A stretch of 64,000 nucleotides of DNA from an uncultured Clostridia bacterium (GCA_934271275.1 CAKQRD010000008.1:62001-126000), one strand, 5' to 3'; shown: positions 17,038 to 25,139, counted from the first letter of the stretch. Numbers and translations are program-made. The notes: generated by a model not told the origin, from the letters alone.

Positions 17038-17066
17038 TTGCAATGCAAAATTTTTTGTGCTATATT
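17038..17066 (+). promoter_or_regulatory. Promoter of structured RNA copy 1
   Basis: TTGCAA (17038-17043), 17-bp spacer, TATATT (17061-17066) within GTGCTATATT. The predicted start (17072-17073) coincides with the first base of the RNA's closing stem. The minus-strand copy at 25389-25417 has the same layout, including GTGCTAT. Confidence 0.8.
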
Positions 17067-17071
17067 ATCTA

Positions 17072-17275
17072 TGCTAAACTAACTTAATATAATGGGCGAA
17101 TAGGGGTTTTCTTTTTTTATGGGATAACTCTATTATTTGTGAGTATTGGTTTTTGTTAAAACACAGATTCCACTTTAACTCGCAAATAGTTTTCCCTATT
17201 CCATTTAAAGTTAGTTTAGCGACAATCGGAGTCTGCGTTTTAGTGCGTCAACTTCGGTTGGCGCATTTTTTATTT
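17072..17275 (+). ncRNA. Structured RNA, two-copy family, copy 1 (leader or small RNA)
   Basis: About 204 nt. The closing stem GCTAAACTAACTT (17073-17085) pairs with 17208-17220. The next helix GAATAGGG (17098-17105) pairs with 17194-17201, with AATG/CATT below it and a 3-nt bulge. After a T-rich internal loop an apical hairpin follows (17135-17144 with 17178-17187). Its loop contains TTAAAACACAGATTCC (17156-17171), complementary at 15 of 16 positions to GGAGTCTGCGTTTTAG (17228-17243), just 3' of the closing stem. A terminator, TGCGTCAAC-ttcg-GTTGGCGCA plus T run, ends it (17244-17275). The LRR gene starts 40 bp later with no promoter of its own. The minus-strand copy at 25178-25382 keeps all these parts while stem sequences differ. 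I do not recognise the family; 6S RNA was considered. Confidence 0.75.
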
Positions 17276-17315
17276 TTGCGCAGGAAAAAATTTTAGAGGA
17301 GGCATAGAAAAAACT

Positions 17316-19169
17316 ATGCGGAAGAAAAAGTTGTTGATTTTAGTTGCGATACTCGCGGCGATCGCGGCAATAGGCACAGTGGTTGTACTTGTGCAGTGTG
17401 GGGGGACAGGCGGCGAAAACGGCAACGGCGGCACGGGCGACGGGGGGAAACCTTCGGGCGATCATACTCACTCGTATATAGAAACGGTTGTAGAACCTAC
17501 TTGTACCGAAAAAGGCTATACTTTGCATAAATGCTCCTGTGGAGACGAATATAGGGATAATGAAACGGAAGCTTTGGGGCATTTATTCGGCGAGTGGAAA
17601 ACGATAACGCCCGCGACGGAAGAAAAAGACGGAGAAGAAACGAGAGCTTGCACGCGCGAAAATTGCGATTATACCGAAACGCGCAAAATTCCCGCATTGA
17701 ATCATACTCACTCATATACGGAAACGGTTGTAGAGCCTACTTGTACCGAAAAGGGTTATACCTTACATAAATGTTCTTGCGGAGACGAGTATAAAGATAA
17801 CGAAACGGAAGCCTTGAGGCATTTGTTCGGCGAATGGCAGGTGACAACGCCTGCAACCGAAGGTAAAGACGGCGAGGAAACGAGAGCTTGCACGCGCGAA
17901 AATTGCGATTATACCGAAACGCGCAAAATTCCCGCGTTAAATCATACCCATTCGTACATAGAAACAGTTGTTGAACCGACCTGTACGACAAAAGGCTATA
18001 TCTTACATAAATGCTCCTGCGGAGACGAGTATAAAGACAACGAAACGCCTGCGTTAGGACATAGCTTTAAAAACTACGTTTCTGACGGAAACGCGACTTG
18101 CACGGCAGACGGAACAAAAACAGCTAAATGCGACAGATGTGACGAAATAAAAACGATAACTGACGAAGGCTCTGCAAAAGGACACGACTATTCTACCGAA
18201 TGGACGGTAGACGAAGTACCTACTTGCGTTAAAACGGGTATAAAATCTCACCATTGCACGCGTTGCGACGCTAAAACGGACGAAACGGAAATTCCGCTTG
18301 CCGATCATAATTATGTTGACGGTGTATGTACCGTTTGTGGCGATAAAAAAGTAGAAGAAGCAACGGGGCTTGAATATACTTTGAGCGACGACGGCACATA
18401 TTATATCGTCACGGGCATAGGTACGGAGATAAGAACAATTGCGATACCTGCGACTTATAACGGTAAGCCGGTCAAAGAAATAGGTGAGAAAGCATTCTAT
18501 GGTTGCAGTTTGTTCACGAGCGTGACTATCGGAAATTGTGTTACGAGTATAGGAAGTGATGCGTTCAGGAATTGCAGTTCGCTCACAGGAGTATATATAA
18601 CGGATATAGCGGCTTGGTGTAATATCGAGTTTGATGGCGCAAGTAGCAATCCATTATCTTATGCACATAATTTATATTTAAATAACGAATTAGTAACCGA
18701 TTTGGTTATTCCCGACAGCGTGACGCGTATAGGTGATCGCGCGTTCTATAATTGCACTTCGCTCACGGGTATAACTATCCCCGACAGCGTGACGAGTATA
18801 GGTAGTGGAGCGTTCAGTGAGTGCAATTATCTTACGAGTATAACTATCCCTGATAGAGTAACTTCTATAGGCGATAGTGCGTTCTATGGTTGCTGGAGTT
18901 TAACGAGTATAACTATTCCGAATAGTGTGACGAGTATAGAATATGAAATGTTCGCTCAGTGCAGTTCACTCACGAGTATAACAATCCCCGATAGCGTGAC
19001 TAGTATAGGTAATATGGCGTTCTTGTGGTGCGATTCACTCACGAGTATAATTTTCAACGGAACGATAGAGGAATGGAAGAATATAGCAAAAGGAATCTAT
19101 TGGAGAAGTAATACCGGCGACTTTACCGTACATTGCACGGACGGAAAGTTGACGAAAGAAGAAGCTTAA
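17316..19169 (+). CDS. BspA-like leucine-rich-repeat surface protein with tandem Cys-rich repeats
   Basis: The 617-residue protein starts after AGAGGAGG with a hydrophobic export segment (6-27). A cysteine at 28 could be a lipidation site, although the preceding residues are not ideal. Residues about 48-250 hold two and a half copies of an 80-residue Cys/His-rich unit (HTHSYxETVVEPTCTEKGYT...), then two diverged Cys-x2-Cys units to about 345. Residues about 350-610 are LRR_5 repeats of about 23 residues (IPDSVTSIGSGAFSECNYLT type). Such proteins are surface adhesins or binding proteins in gut Firmicutes. Codon and base use is more A/T-rich than neighbouring genes, which suggests acquisition. 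The structured RNA upstream may control it. Confidence 0.88.
   Translation: MRKKKLLILVAILAAIAAIGTVVVLVQCGGTGGENGNGGTGDGGKPSGDHTHSYIETVVEPTCTEKGYTLHKCSCGDEYRDNETEALGHLFGEWKTITPATEEKDGEETRACTRENCDYTETRKIPALNHTHSYTETVVEPTCTEKGYTLHKCSCGDEYKDNETEALRHLFGEWQVTTPATEGKDGEETRACTRENCDYTETRKIPALNHTHSYIETVVEPTCTTKGYILHKCSCGDEYKDNETPALGHSFKNYVSDGNATCTADGTKTAKCDRCDEIKTITDEGSAKGHDYSTEWTVDEVPTCVKTGIKSHHCTRCDAKTDETEIPLADHNYVDGVCTVCGDKKVEEATGLEYTLSDDGTYYIVTGIGTEIRTIAIPATYNGKPVKEIGEKAFYGCSLFTSVTIGNCVTSIGSDAFRNCSSLTGVYITDIAAWCNIEFDGASSNPLSYAHNLYLNNELVTDLVIPDSVTRIGDRAFYNCTSLTGITIPDSVTSIGSGAFSECNYLTSITIPDRVTSIGDSAFYGCWSLTSITIPNSVTSIEYEMFAQCSSLTSITIPDSVTSIGNMAFLWCDSLTSIIFNGTIEEWKNIAKGIYWRSNTGDFTVHCTDGKLTKEEA
17461..18060 (+). 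repeat. In-gene tandem repeat, 240-bp units (2.5 copies)
   Basis: Units start at 17461, 17701 and 17941, each opening with ATCATAC(T/C)CA(C/T)TC. The spacing is exactly 240 bp (80 codons) and identity between the first two is high. The third copy is cut after about 120 bp. A second, shorter repeat ladder of about 69 bp (LRR units) runs through 18700-19060. Confidence 0.92.
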
Positions 19170-19204
19170 AATATTTAGCCAAAGCAAAAGTTTATTTCGA
19201 GAGC

Positions 19205-19247
19205 GGGAAGGAGAGAAGCGGGCTTAGTTTCTCTCCTTCCCTTTTTT
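19205..19247 (+). terminator. Terminator of the LRR gene
   Basis: GGGAAGGAGAGAA (19205-19217) pairs with TTTCTCTCCTTCCC (19228-19241), followed by six T. Confidence 0.9.
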
Positions 19248-19373
19248 CTATCGTCGTTTACAGTTGTTGCGCTGCTTTTTTCTTACGCCGAAAAAAGATA
19301 GCACGGCGCGTGCCGTTTTTTCTGTAATTTTTCTCTTTCTTTTTCGCGGGGGGCGGCAAAATTTACGATACGC

Positions 19374-19402
19374 TTTACATAACCTTTCTTTTGTGCTAAA
19401 AT
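19374..19402 (+). promoter_or_regulatory. Sigma-A promoter for the ABC exporter operon
   Basis: TTTACA (19374-19379), 17-bp spacer, TAAAAT (19397-19402), preceded by TTGTGC. The start codon at 19411 lies 8 bp after the -10, so the transcript may be leaderless. Confidence 0.75.
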
Positions 19403-19410
19403 GTTTCTAT

Positions 19411-21198
19411 ATGAAAACTCGCGGCGCAAATACCAAAAAGGGCGCGTTATCTTGGTTATATAAGAATTCCAAAGGTCAGCAGGGCAAAATGCTGTGCCTG
19501 ATTCTTTCCAACGCCTTTTTATCCGTTCTGTCCGTCGCCTTCGCTTTCGCCGTGAAAGCCGTCATCGACGGCGCGGTCGGGCGCGACAAGGATAAGCTCG
19601 TTTTCGGGATTATCTTTATAATTTCTATCGTTATTCTGCAATTTATTTTCAGGCTCATAACGGGCGGGCTTATCGAAAACATCAGGGGAAAGCTCGAAAT
19701 CGCCTATAAATCGCGCATTTTTTCTAAAATTTTAACCAAAAAATACGCCGCGATACAAGAGTATCACAGCGGCGAGCTGATGAACCGCTTAACTCAGGAC
19801 GTTTCCGTCGTTGCGGACGGCGTCACCTCTATCGTGCCTTCGGTGGCGGCTTCGGTCGTGCGGCTTATCTGCGCGGTCGCGGCTCTCGTCGCGCTCGACT
19901 GGATTTTCGCGATAGCGTTCGTCGTTGCGGGCGCGCTCGTGTTCATAATTCTCGGCGTGCTGCGCGGGAAGCTTAAAAGTCTGCACAAAAAGTCTTTGGA
20001 ATCGGACGGCGCGGTGCGTTCGTTTATGCAGGAAAGCGTGGAAAACTCGCTCGCGTTAAAGGTTTTTTCGATAAACGACAAGATAGAGAAAAAGTCCGAC
20101 GAGCTGCAAAACGAGAATTTCAGGTGGAAAATGCGCCGCAAAAATTACGCGGTGTTCGGTTCTGCCGCCTATAACCTTATATTCAGCGCGGGGTATCTGT
20201 TCGCGCTCATTTACGGCGGAGCGTGCATATTTAACGGCACGGGGCTTACTTACGGCGACCTCTCCGCAATTTTACAGCTCGTGAACAACGTGCAGGTGCC
20301 GTTCGCTTCGCTTTCTTCCGCATTCCCCAAATACTACGCGATGATTGCTTCTGCCGAGCGGCTTATTGAAATAGAACGGCTCGAAGAAGAGACCGTCGGC
20401 GAAATCGAGACGGCAACCGCGGGTGCGGCGGGCGGCAAAGAAGGCGGCGAAAAGGCAGAAAAGGTCGGCGCGGCGGGAAAAACCGCAACGAAAAAAGACG
20501 CGGCAAGGCTTTACGGCGAAATGCGCGCGATAGTCGCGGAAGATTTAAGCTTTTCCTACGGCAGAGAGCAGGTCTTTAAGGGGGCTTACGCAAGGATAGA
20601 AAAGGGCGATTTCGTCGCGGTGACGGGGGCTTCCGGCATAGGCAAAAGCACGTTCGTCAAGCTGATGCTCGGCGTATACGATTTGGGCGGCGGCGAAATT
20701 TATTTCGATACCGAAAACGGAAAAATACCCGCAAACGCTTCCACGCGCGCGCTGTTTTCTTACGTTCCGCAGGGGAATATGCTGTTTTCGGGAACGCTTC
20801 TCGAAAACGTGACTTTTATCAACGAGAAAGCGACGGACGAAGAGATTGCCCGCGCGCTCGAAATAGGGTGCGTCAAGGACTTTTTGTGCGAGCTGCCCGA
20901 GGGGCTTAACACCAAGGTCGGCGAAAACGGCGTGGGGCTTTCCGAAGGGCAGATTCAGAGAGTGGCGATTGCACGCGCGGTGCTGACGGGCGCGCCGATA
21001 ATTCTCCTCGACGAAGCCACGAGCGCGCTCGACGCGGAAACCGAGCTGAAAGTTTTGCGCGGTTTGAAGAGGCTTGAAGACAAAACGCTTATATTCATAT
21101 CGCACAAAGCCGCCGCGCTTTCCATATGCAACAAGGAACTGCGCGTGTCTCGCGGAAAATTCGCGATAAAAGAACTGAAAAACGAGACGGAGGGCTAA
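19411..21198 (+). CDS. ABC-type exporter, fused membrane and ATPase domains
   Basis: I start at 19411 (MKTRGANTKKGALSWLYKNSKG), since the exporter fold normally begins with such a short amphipathic stretch before the first membrane helix; no ribosome binding site is visible. The 595-residue protein has six membrane helices (about 27-300), an Ala/Gly/Lys-rich linker (about 330-365) and a nucleotide-binding domain. That domain carries Walker A GASGIGKST, Q-loop YVPQGN, signature LSEGQIQR (a variant of LSGGQ) and Walker B IILLDEATSALD. It is the first gene of an operon with two Wzz-like genes, 9 bp apart, so a glycan or lipid-linked substrate is possible but unproven. Confidence 0.88.
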   Translation: MKTRGANTKKGALSWLYKNSKGQQGKMLCLILSNAFLSVLSVAFAFAVKAVIDGAVGRDKDKLVFGIIFIISIVILQFIFRLITGGLIENIRGKLEIAYKSRIFSKILTKKYAAIQEYHSGELMNRLTQDVSVVADGVTSIVPSVAASVVRLICAVAALVALDWIFAIAFVVAGALVFIILGVLRGKLKSLHKKSLESDGAVRSFMQESVENSLALKVFSINDKIEKKSDELQNENFRWKMRRKNYAVFGSAAYNLIFSAGYLFALIYGGACIFNGTGLTYGDLSAILQLVNNVQVPFASLSSAFPKYYAMIASAERLIEIERLEEETVGEIETATAGAAGGKEGGEKAEKVGAAGKTATKKDAARLYGEMRAIVAEDLSFSYGREQVFKGAYARIEKGDFVAVTGASGIGKSTFVKLMLGVYDLGGGEIYFDTENGKIPANASTRALFSYVPQGNMLFSGTLLENVTFINEKATDEEIARALEIGCVKDFLCELPEGLNTKVGENGVGLSEGQIQRVAIARAVLTGAPIILLDEATSALDAETELKVLRGLKRLEDKTLIFISHKAAALSICNKELRVSRGKFAIKELKNETEG

Positions 21199-21207
21199 AC
21201 GGAGCGA

Positions 21208-22014
21208 ATGAACGGCAAAAAAGAGGGCTTGGATTTAAAGAGCTTTTTTGAAATATTAAGGCGTTATATAGTGGTTATTATATGCGTCGTGGCGGCGAGC
21301 GCGGCGGTGGGTACGGCGGCGGCTTATTTACGCAAGCCTTCTTACACCGCGAGCGAACTCGTGAACTACGTCGCGATTATAGAGGGCGACACCACCGCGA
21401 CTAAAAACAATTCCGCAATGACCACTTATCTTGCCACCGTCGTAGATTTTTGCGATACGGGCATAGTGGTTGACCGCGCGAATTATTATTACGAAAAATA
21501 CCTCGAAGAATACGCGGCGCAGGGCAAAACCCTCGGCGAGTTTATAGAAAGCGTCAGAGAAAACGACGATTACGAGGAAAAGCTTGCGGCGGGGAACGCT
21601 ACGGCGCGCGAAAAGTATATTTCGGCGGGGAATATAAAATCCGTCCATAACGACGACGAAACCGTGAGCGTGTACTCGTTTACGGTGTCCTTGACGGACG
21701 GGAACGAGACGGGCGCGAGAGAAAAGCTCCGCGTGCTGATACTCGCTTACGATCTGGAACTTCGCAGTTATTTTACGGGACTTAAAACCTACGTCAACGA
21801 AACGGTGGAAAACGAGCGTGACGTAGCGGTAAAAGCGGACGTTTCCAAAACTAAAATAATACTTTTATCCGTTCTCGTCGGCGGTGTGCTGGCGGTTGCC
21901 GCGGCGTACCTGTTGTACGTTTCGGACGGAACGATAAGGAGCAAAGAGGAGCTTGAACGGCTTACGGGTACGAAGCTTTTGGGTTACGTCAGAAAAACGG
22001 GGGAGAAAGCGTGA
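21208..22014 (+). CDS. Wzz/YveK-type polysaccharide chain-length protein, copy 1
   Basis: The 268-residue protein has the polysaccharide co-polymerase layout: a short cytoplasmic start (LKSFFEILRRY), a membrane helix at about 18-40, an extracellular helical domain, and a second membrane helix at about 211-232 followed by a cytoplasmic tail with LTGTKLLGYVRK. In capsule systems such proteins set glycan length with a tyrosine kinase partner. No kinase gene is adjacent here. It lies 9 bp after the ABC exporter gene and overlaps the next Wzz-like gene. Confidence 0.85.
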   Translation: MNGKKEGLDLKSFFEILRRYIVVIICVVAASAAVGTAAAYLRKPSYTASELVNYVAIIEGDTTATKNNSAMTTYLATVVDFCDTGIVVDRANYYYEKYLEEYAAQGKTLGEFIESVRENDDYEEKLAAGNATAREKYISAGNIKSVHNDDETVSVYSFTVSLTDGNETGAREKLRVLILAYDLELRSYFTGLKTYVNETVENERDVAVKADVSKTKIILLSVLVGGVLAVAAAYLLYVSDGTIRSKEELERLTGTKLLGYVRKTGEKA

Positions 22015-22889
22015 TGGAAGAAAAATTTTACGACGGCAACGGCTGTAACGGCGGGAGCTACGGCAACGGCGTGAACGGCGGGAACTGCGGAAGCGGCGGA
22101 AGCTACGGAAACTGCGATTGCTCGGCAGAAAACGCCGTGGGTGGCGTCGTCGTCAGCGGCTTAGAAAACAGCTTCGGAAACGACGGCAACGACGGAATCG
22201 GCGAAGAGAAACGCTTCCCCGTGGTTAAGATTCTGCTTAAAAGAATATGGTTTATAATCTGCGCGGTCGTGATAGGCGCGGCGGCGGGGCTGTGTTACGC
22301 GCTGTTCGCGCGCGGCACGGTGTACACCGCAAAAACGGACGTTATACTCATAACGCAAATACTGTACCCCTCGGAAAGCGGCGAATACATTTCGGTCAGG
22401 GATAACCTGAATTTCGCAAGGGTATATCTGCCGACGCTCGCGACGAACGTCGTTTCTCCCGTGTACGTCAACGAAGCGAACAGAATTTATAACGAAGCCG
22501 CGGGCAAGACTGACGAAAAATCGGTGTCGGGTAGCGCGATAAAGGTCGATTACGGCGAAGAAAGCCTTATTTTTTCCGTTTCTTATACCGATAAAGACGA
22601 AAAGGCGGCGGCAGAAAAGCTTGACGCGCTTATAGAGAGTATGCGCAGAAACACCGTCAACTTTATGGGGGCTTCTAAATCGGAAATACGCAAGGTTCAG
22701 GACGAAGCGACGGTTACGGCGGACGACGGCGTGCTTAAATTTTCGCTCATAGGCTTGGCGGCGGGACTCGTTCTCGGCGTGGGCGCGGTGTTCCTGTTGT
22801 ATTTTGCGGATAACACCGTTAAGGACGCGGACGAACTGAAAGCCATTACGGGCGCGGAACTTCTTGCAAAGGTCGATACGAAAAATTAA
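22014..22889 (+). CDS. Wzz/YveK-type polysaccharide chain-length protein, copy 2
   Basis: I choose ATG 22014, which shares its A with the stop of the previous gene and has GGGGGAG at good distance; GTG at 22011 is the alternative. The 291-residue protein carries an unusual Gly/Asn/Cys-rich cytoplasmic head (about 5-60), then FPVVKILLKRIWFIICAVV leading into a first membrane helix (about 78-98) and a second at about 247-265, with the tail AITGAELLAKV. The order of elements matches copy 1, and the two may form a hetero-oligomer. A hairpin terminator follows. Confidence 0.82.
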   Translation: MEEKFYDGNGCNGGSYGNGVNGGNCGSGGSYGNCDCSAENAVGGVVVSGLENSFGNDGNDGIGEEKRFPVVKILLKRIWFIICAVVIGAAAGLCYALFARGTVYTAKTDVILITQILYPSESGEYISVRDNLNFARVYLPTLATNVVSPVYVNEANRIYNEAAGKTDEKSVSGSAIKVDYGEESLIFSVSYTDKDEKAAAEKLDALIESMRRNTVNFMGASKSEIRKVQDEATVTADDGVLKFSLIGLAAGLVLGVGAVFLLYFADNTVKDADELKAITGAELLAKVDTKN

Positions 22890-22910
22890 AAATGAATATA
22901 TAAAATTCTT

Positions 22911-22947
22911 ACGCCCGCCCCGAAAAACTTTCGGGGCGGGCGTATTA
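22911..22947 (+). terminator. Hairpin after the Wzz pair
   Basis: ACGCCCGCCCCGAAA (22911-22925) pairs with TTTCGGGGCGGGCGT (22929-22943), a 15-bp perfect stem. Only TATTATAA follows. It may also act on the converging nuclease gene ending at 22973. Confidence 0.65.
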
Positions 22948-22972
22948 TAAAGTGATAAAGGGAATCAGGGGC

Positions 22973-24082
22973 TTATTTATCCGATTTTCTTCTGTTATGC
23001 TCCTTGCAAAGCATCTGACAGTTACCGACGTTTGTCTTGCCGCCCTCGCGCCACGGGGTTACGTGGTCGGCTTCCATTTCGGAAATATCGTAATGCGTTT
23101 TTTCTCGGTGTTCGGCAACGCATAAGGGGCAAATTCCCTTTTGCCGCTCGTAAACCTGCCGTTTTTCGTTTTCGGTAAACGCCCTTATATTTAAGAACTT
23201 TTCGTTACCCGATAAAAGGTATTCGTAAATACCCGAACGTTTGGTTATATCGTCGTCCTGCATAAGCTTAACGATTTTTGTTTCTAATTCCTGCGGGTTA
23301 AACGTTTTTTCGCCGTATGCGTTGTACATTAGCCCCCACGGCAAACCTTTCATTTCTTTTCGGTAAACGGGGAAAATGGTTTGCGCCCAGTTTATTACCG
23401 ACTGAAAATATTGCCATAAGGGCGTTGCGTGTGAGTCGTGCTGATGAGCGGACATATAATCTTCTATTTTTATGCCTTCTTTTGCGGAAATCCACGATAA
23501 AACCGTTTCTAAATAGTCTTGCCGATTGACTTCGCCGTTTAAGTATTTGTTTGCGAGAAGATACGCCACACACCCGCTTTTAGAAAAATAACGTTTTGCG
23601 TCCGAAAGCCATTCGCCCGTGTAAACCGCGTTGCGAAGTTCCTGTTCTTTAAGCTGTACCCCCGCAATATTGATTATTTTGAACCAGTCTAATTTTTCTT
23701 TGTCGTTTCCTTTGCAGACGTATATCATAAGCTCGTAGTCGAGAATCCGATTTTTTTCCGTTTCCGTAAGGTTATGAAAAGCGCGGCTGTTGATGGAAAA
23801 ATCGCCGCTGACGTATTGACAGATGCTTATGGTGCGCTGTTGACCGTCGAGCAGCTCGTAACTTAGGTCGTCGCATTCCGCCCAGTACATAACGTTGAGC
23901 GGAAAGCTCTTTACGATAGTTTTTATAACGGCGTTTCGTTGCGCTTCTTTATAAACGAATTCGCGTTGAAACGCAGGGCGGATATTGAGTTTGCCGCCGT
24001 AGCCCACTACGCCGTTTTCCTGACTGTCGGTATAGCCGTTTACGACGTCTCTTATTTTAATCTCGTGCAGTTCGATTTTCAT
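22973..24082 (-). CDS. DUF262 domain protein with C-terminal HNH nuclease
   Basis: The 369-residue protein begins with a DUF262 (GmrS/ParB-like) domain: RPAFQREFVY at 35-44 and LLDGQQRTISI at 78-88 are the nucleotide-handling motifs of this family. Its C-terminus is an HNH nuclease: CPLC near 314, EADHVTPWREGGKTNVGNC with D339-H340, and MLCKEHNRRKSD with H362. DUF262-HNH proteins are found in modification-dependent restriction and other defence islands. It starts one base after the methyltransferase stop codon, with AGGAGG in front, so the two are one operon. A role as the nuclease of a restriction-modification-type system is inferred. Confidence 0.85.
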   Translation of the reverse strand: MKIELHEIKIRDVVNGYTDSQENGVVGYGGKLNIRPAFQREFVYKEAQRNAVIKTIVKSFPLNVMYWAECDDLSYELLDGQQRTISICQYVSGDFSINSRAFHNLTETEKNRILDYELMIYVCKGNDKEKLDWFKIINIAGVQLKEQELRNAVYTGEWLSDAKRYFSKSGCVAYLLANKYLNGEVNRQDYLETVLSWISAKEGIKIEDYMSAHQHDSHATPLWQYFQSVINWAQTIFPVYRKEMKGLPWGLMYNAYGEKTFNPQELETKIVKLMQDDDITKRSGIYEYLLSGNEKFLNIRAFTENEKRQVYERQKGICPLCVAEHREKTHYDISEMEADHVTPWREGGKTNVGNCQMLCKEHNRRKSDK

Positions 24083-24083
24083 A

Positions 24084-25139
24084 CTATTTTTTCCTCCTGA
24101 TGATTATTCTGAAATATTTTGCCACACCGTTTACGTTGCAAGTATGGGAATGAGTTTTTCTGACTTTTTCGTTTGTTCCGAAAGTGTCGAACAGCGAATA
24201 TCTGTTAATTGCGTCAACGATTTCGTATTGTTCGGGATTATATTTATCAAGAAAGGTAATCGGAACGCCCATCAAATCGTCGTAATCATACGGAATATCG
24301 GCGGTTCTGTCTACGTTAATCGCGTCGTAATTATCAAATTTAGGATAATCTTCGGGGATATATTTTCTATAAAGCGGCAAAAATTCGTGCCTTTTTGTTG
24401 TTTCTAAATTAGTAAACCAAGTGATTGAAGGAACTTTGCCAAACTTTTTTCCGTTTTTTTCTATGCCCTTGTAGCTATTGGGAATCTCAAATTCCAGTGT
24501 TTTATTAAAAATATAACCGCCCCAAATATTTTCATATTTTATAAGCTTAAAAATTTCCTTATATGTGATAGCGTTGACGTTGCCTATTATTAAAAATTTT
24601 TTACCGTATTCGATAAGTTGCGCAACGTAATCGCGAAAAAGCGAAAACGGGGGATTCGTTACAACTATATCCGATTCTTTGAGTAACTCTATACATTCCT
24701 GCGAGCGGAAATCCCCGTCGCCATTTAATATCGAAAGCGAGTTTTTGTCGTTTTTTAAAAGATATTCCACGTCCGACAGGTCTACCGCGCCGTCTCCGTT
24801 ATAATCGAGTACTTCGGTTATCTCTATTTTATACGGAGGTTTTCCGCCCTCCTTTTTTACTATAACGTTGGAATTATCGAGGAGCGACAGCTGTTCGTAT
24901 GCGACGGGAGAGGTCTCGTAAGAAGTGCAGATAAGTTTTTTTAAGCCGAGGTAATTGAAATTCATTGCGAAATACTTGAAAAAATTGCTTTCAAACGGGT
25001 CGTCGCAGTTACAAAATACCGTTTTTCCCTCGAATTCTTTTTTATAATGCTTTAATTCGTTTTCAATGTCAATAAGCTGCGTGTAGAACTCGTCGTTTTT
25101 TGCTTTATCGGCTTTTCTTAAACTTGCATTCCCCGCCAT
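24084..25139 (-). CDS. EcoRI-family adenine-specific DNA methyltransferase
   Basis: The 351-residue protein matches the EcoRI methylase family: the N-terminal KNDEFYTQ (15-21), CNCDDPFESNFFKYF (43-57) and the catalytic IVVTNPPFSLFRDYV (158-172), where NPPF is the amino-methyltransferase motif IV. It should methylate N6 of adenine. Residues 112-124 (DYNGDGAVDLSD) look like a calcium-binding EF-hand/dockerin loop, which I note without claiming function. The start ATG follows AAAGGAGTG, 40-50 bp downstream of a structured RNA that ends in a terminator. The nuclease gene follows by one base. Confidence 0.85.
   Translation of the reverse strand: MAGNASLRKADKAKNDEFYTQLIDIENELKHYKKEFEGKTVFCNCDDPFESNFFKYFAMNFNYLGLKKLICTSYETSPVAYEQLSLLDNSNVIVKKEGGKPPYKIEITEVLDYNGDGAVDLSDVEYLLKNDKNSLSILNGDGDFRSQECIELLKESDIVVTNPPFSLFRDYVAQLIEYGKKFLIIGNVNAITYKEIFKLIKYENIWGGYIFNKTLEFEIPNSYKGIEKNGKKFGKVPSITWFTNLETTKRHEFLPLYRKYIPEDYPKFDNYDAINVDRTADIPYDYDDLMGVPITFLDKYNPEQYEIVDAINRYSLFDTFGTNEKVRKTHSHTCNVNGVAKYFRIIIRRKK

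Noticed and set aside
17072..17275. Retron ncRNA (msr/msd) for the structured RNA
   Set aside because: There is no reverse transcriptase gene near either copy, and the RNA has its own terminator and conserved loops unlike msr/msd.
19411..22889. Capsule biosynthesis gene cluster
   Set aside because: Only Wzz-like proteins and an exporter are present; no glycosyltransferases, polymerase, flippase or tyrosine kinase are in the neighbourhood.
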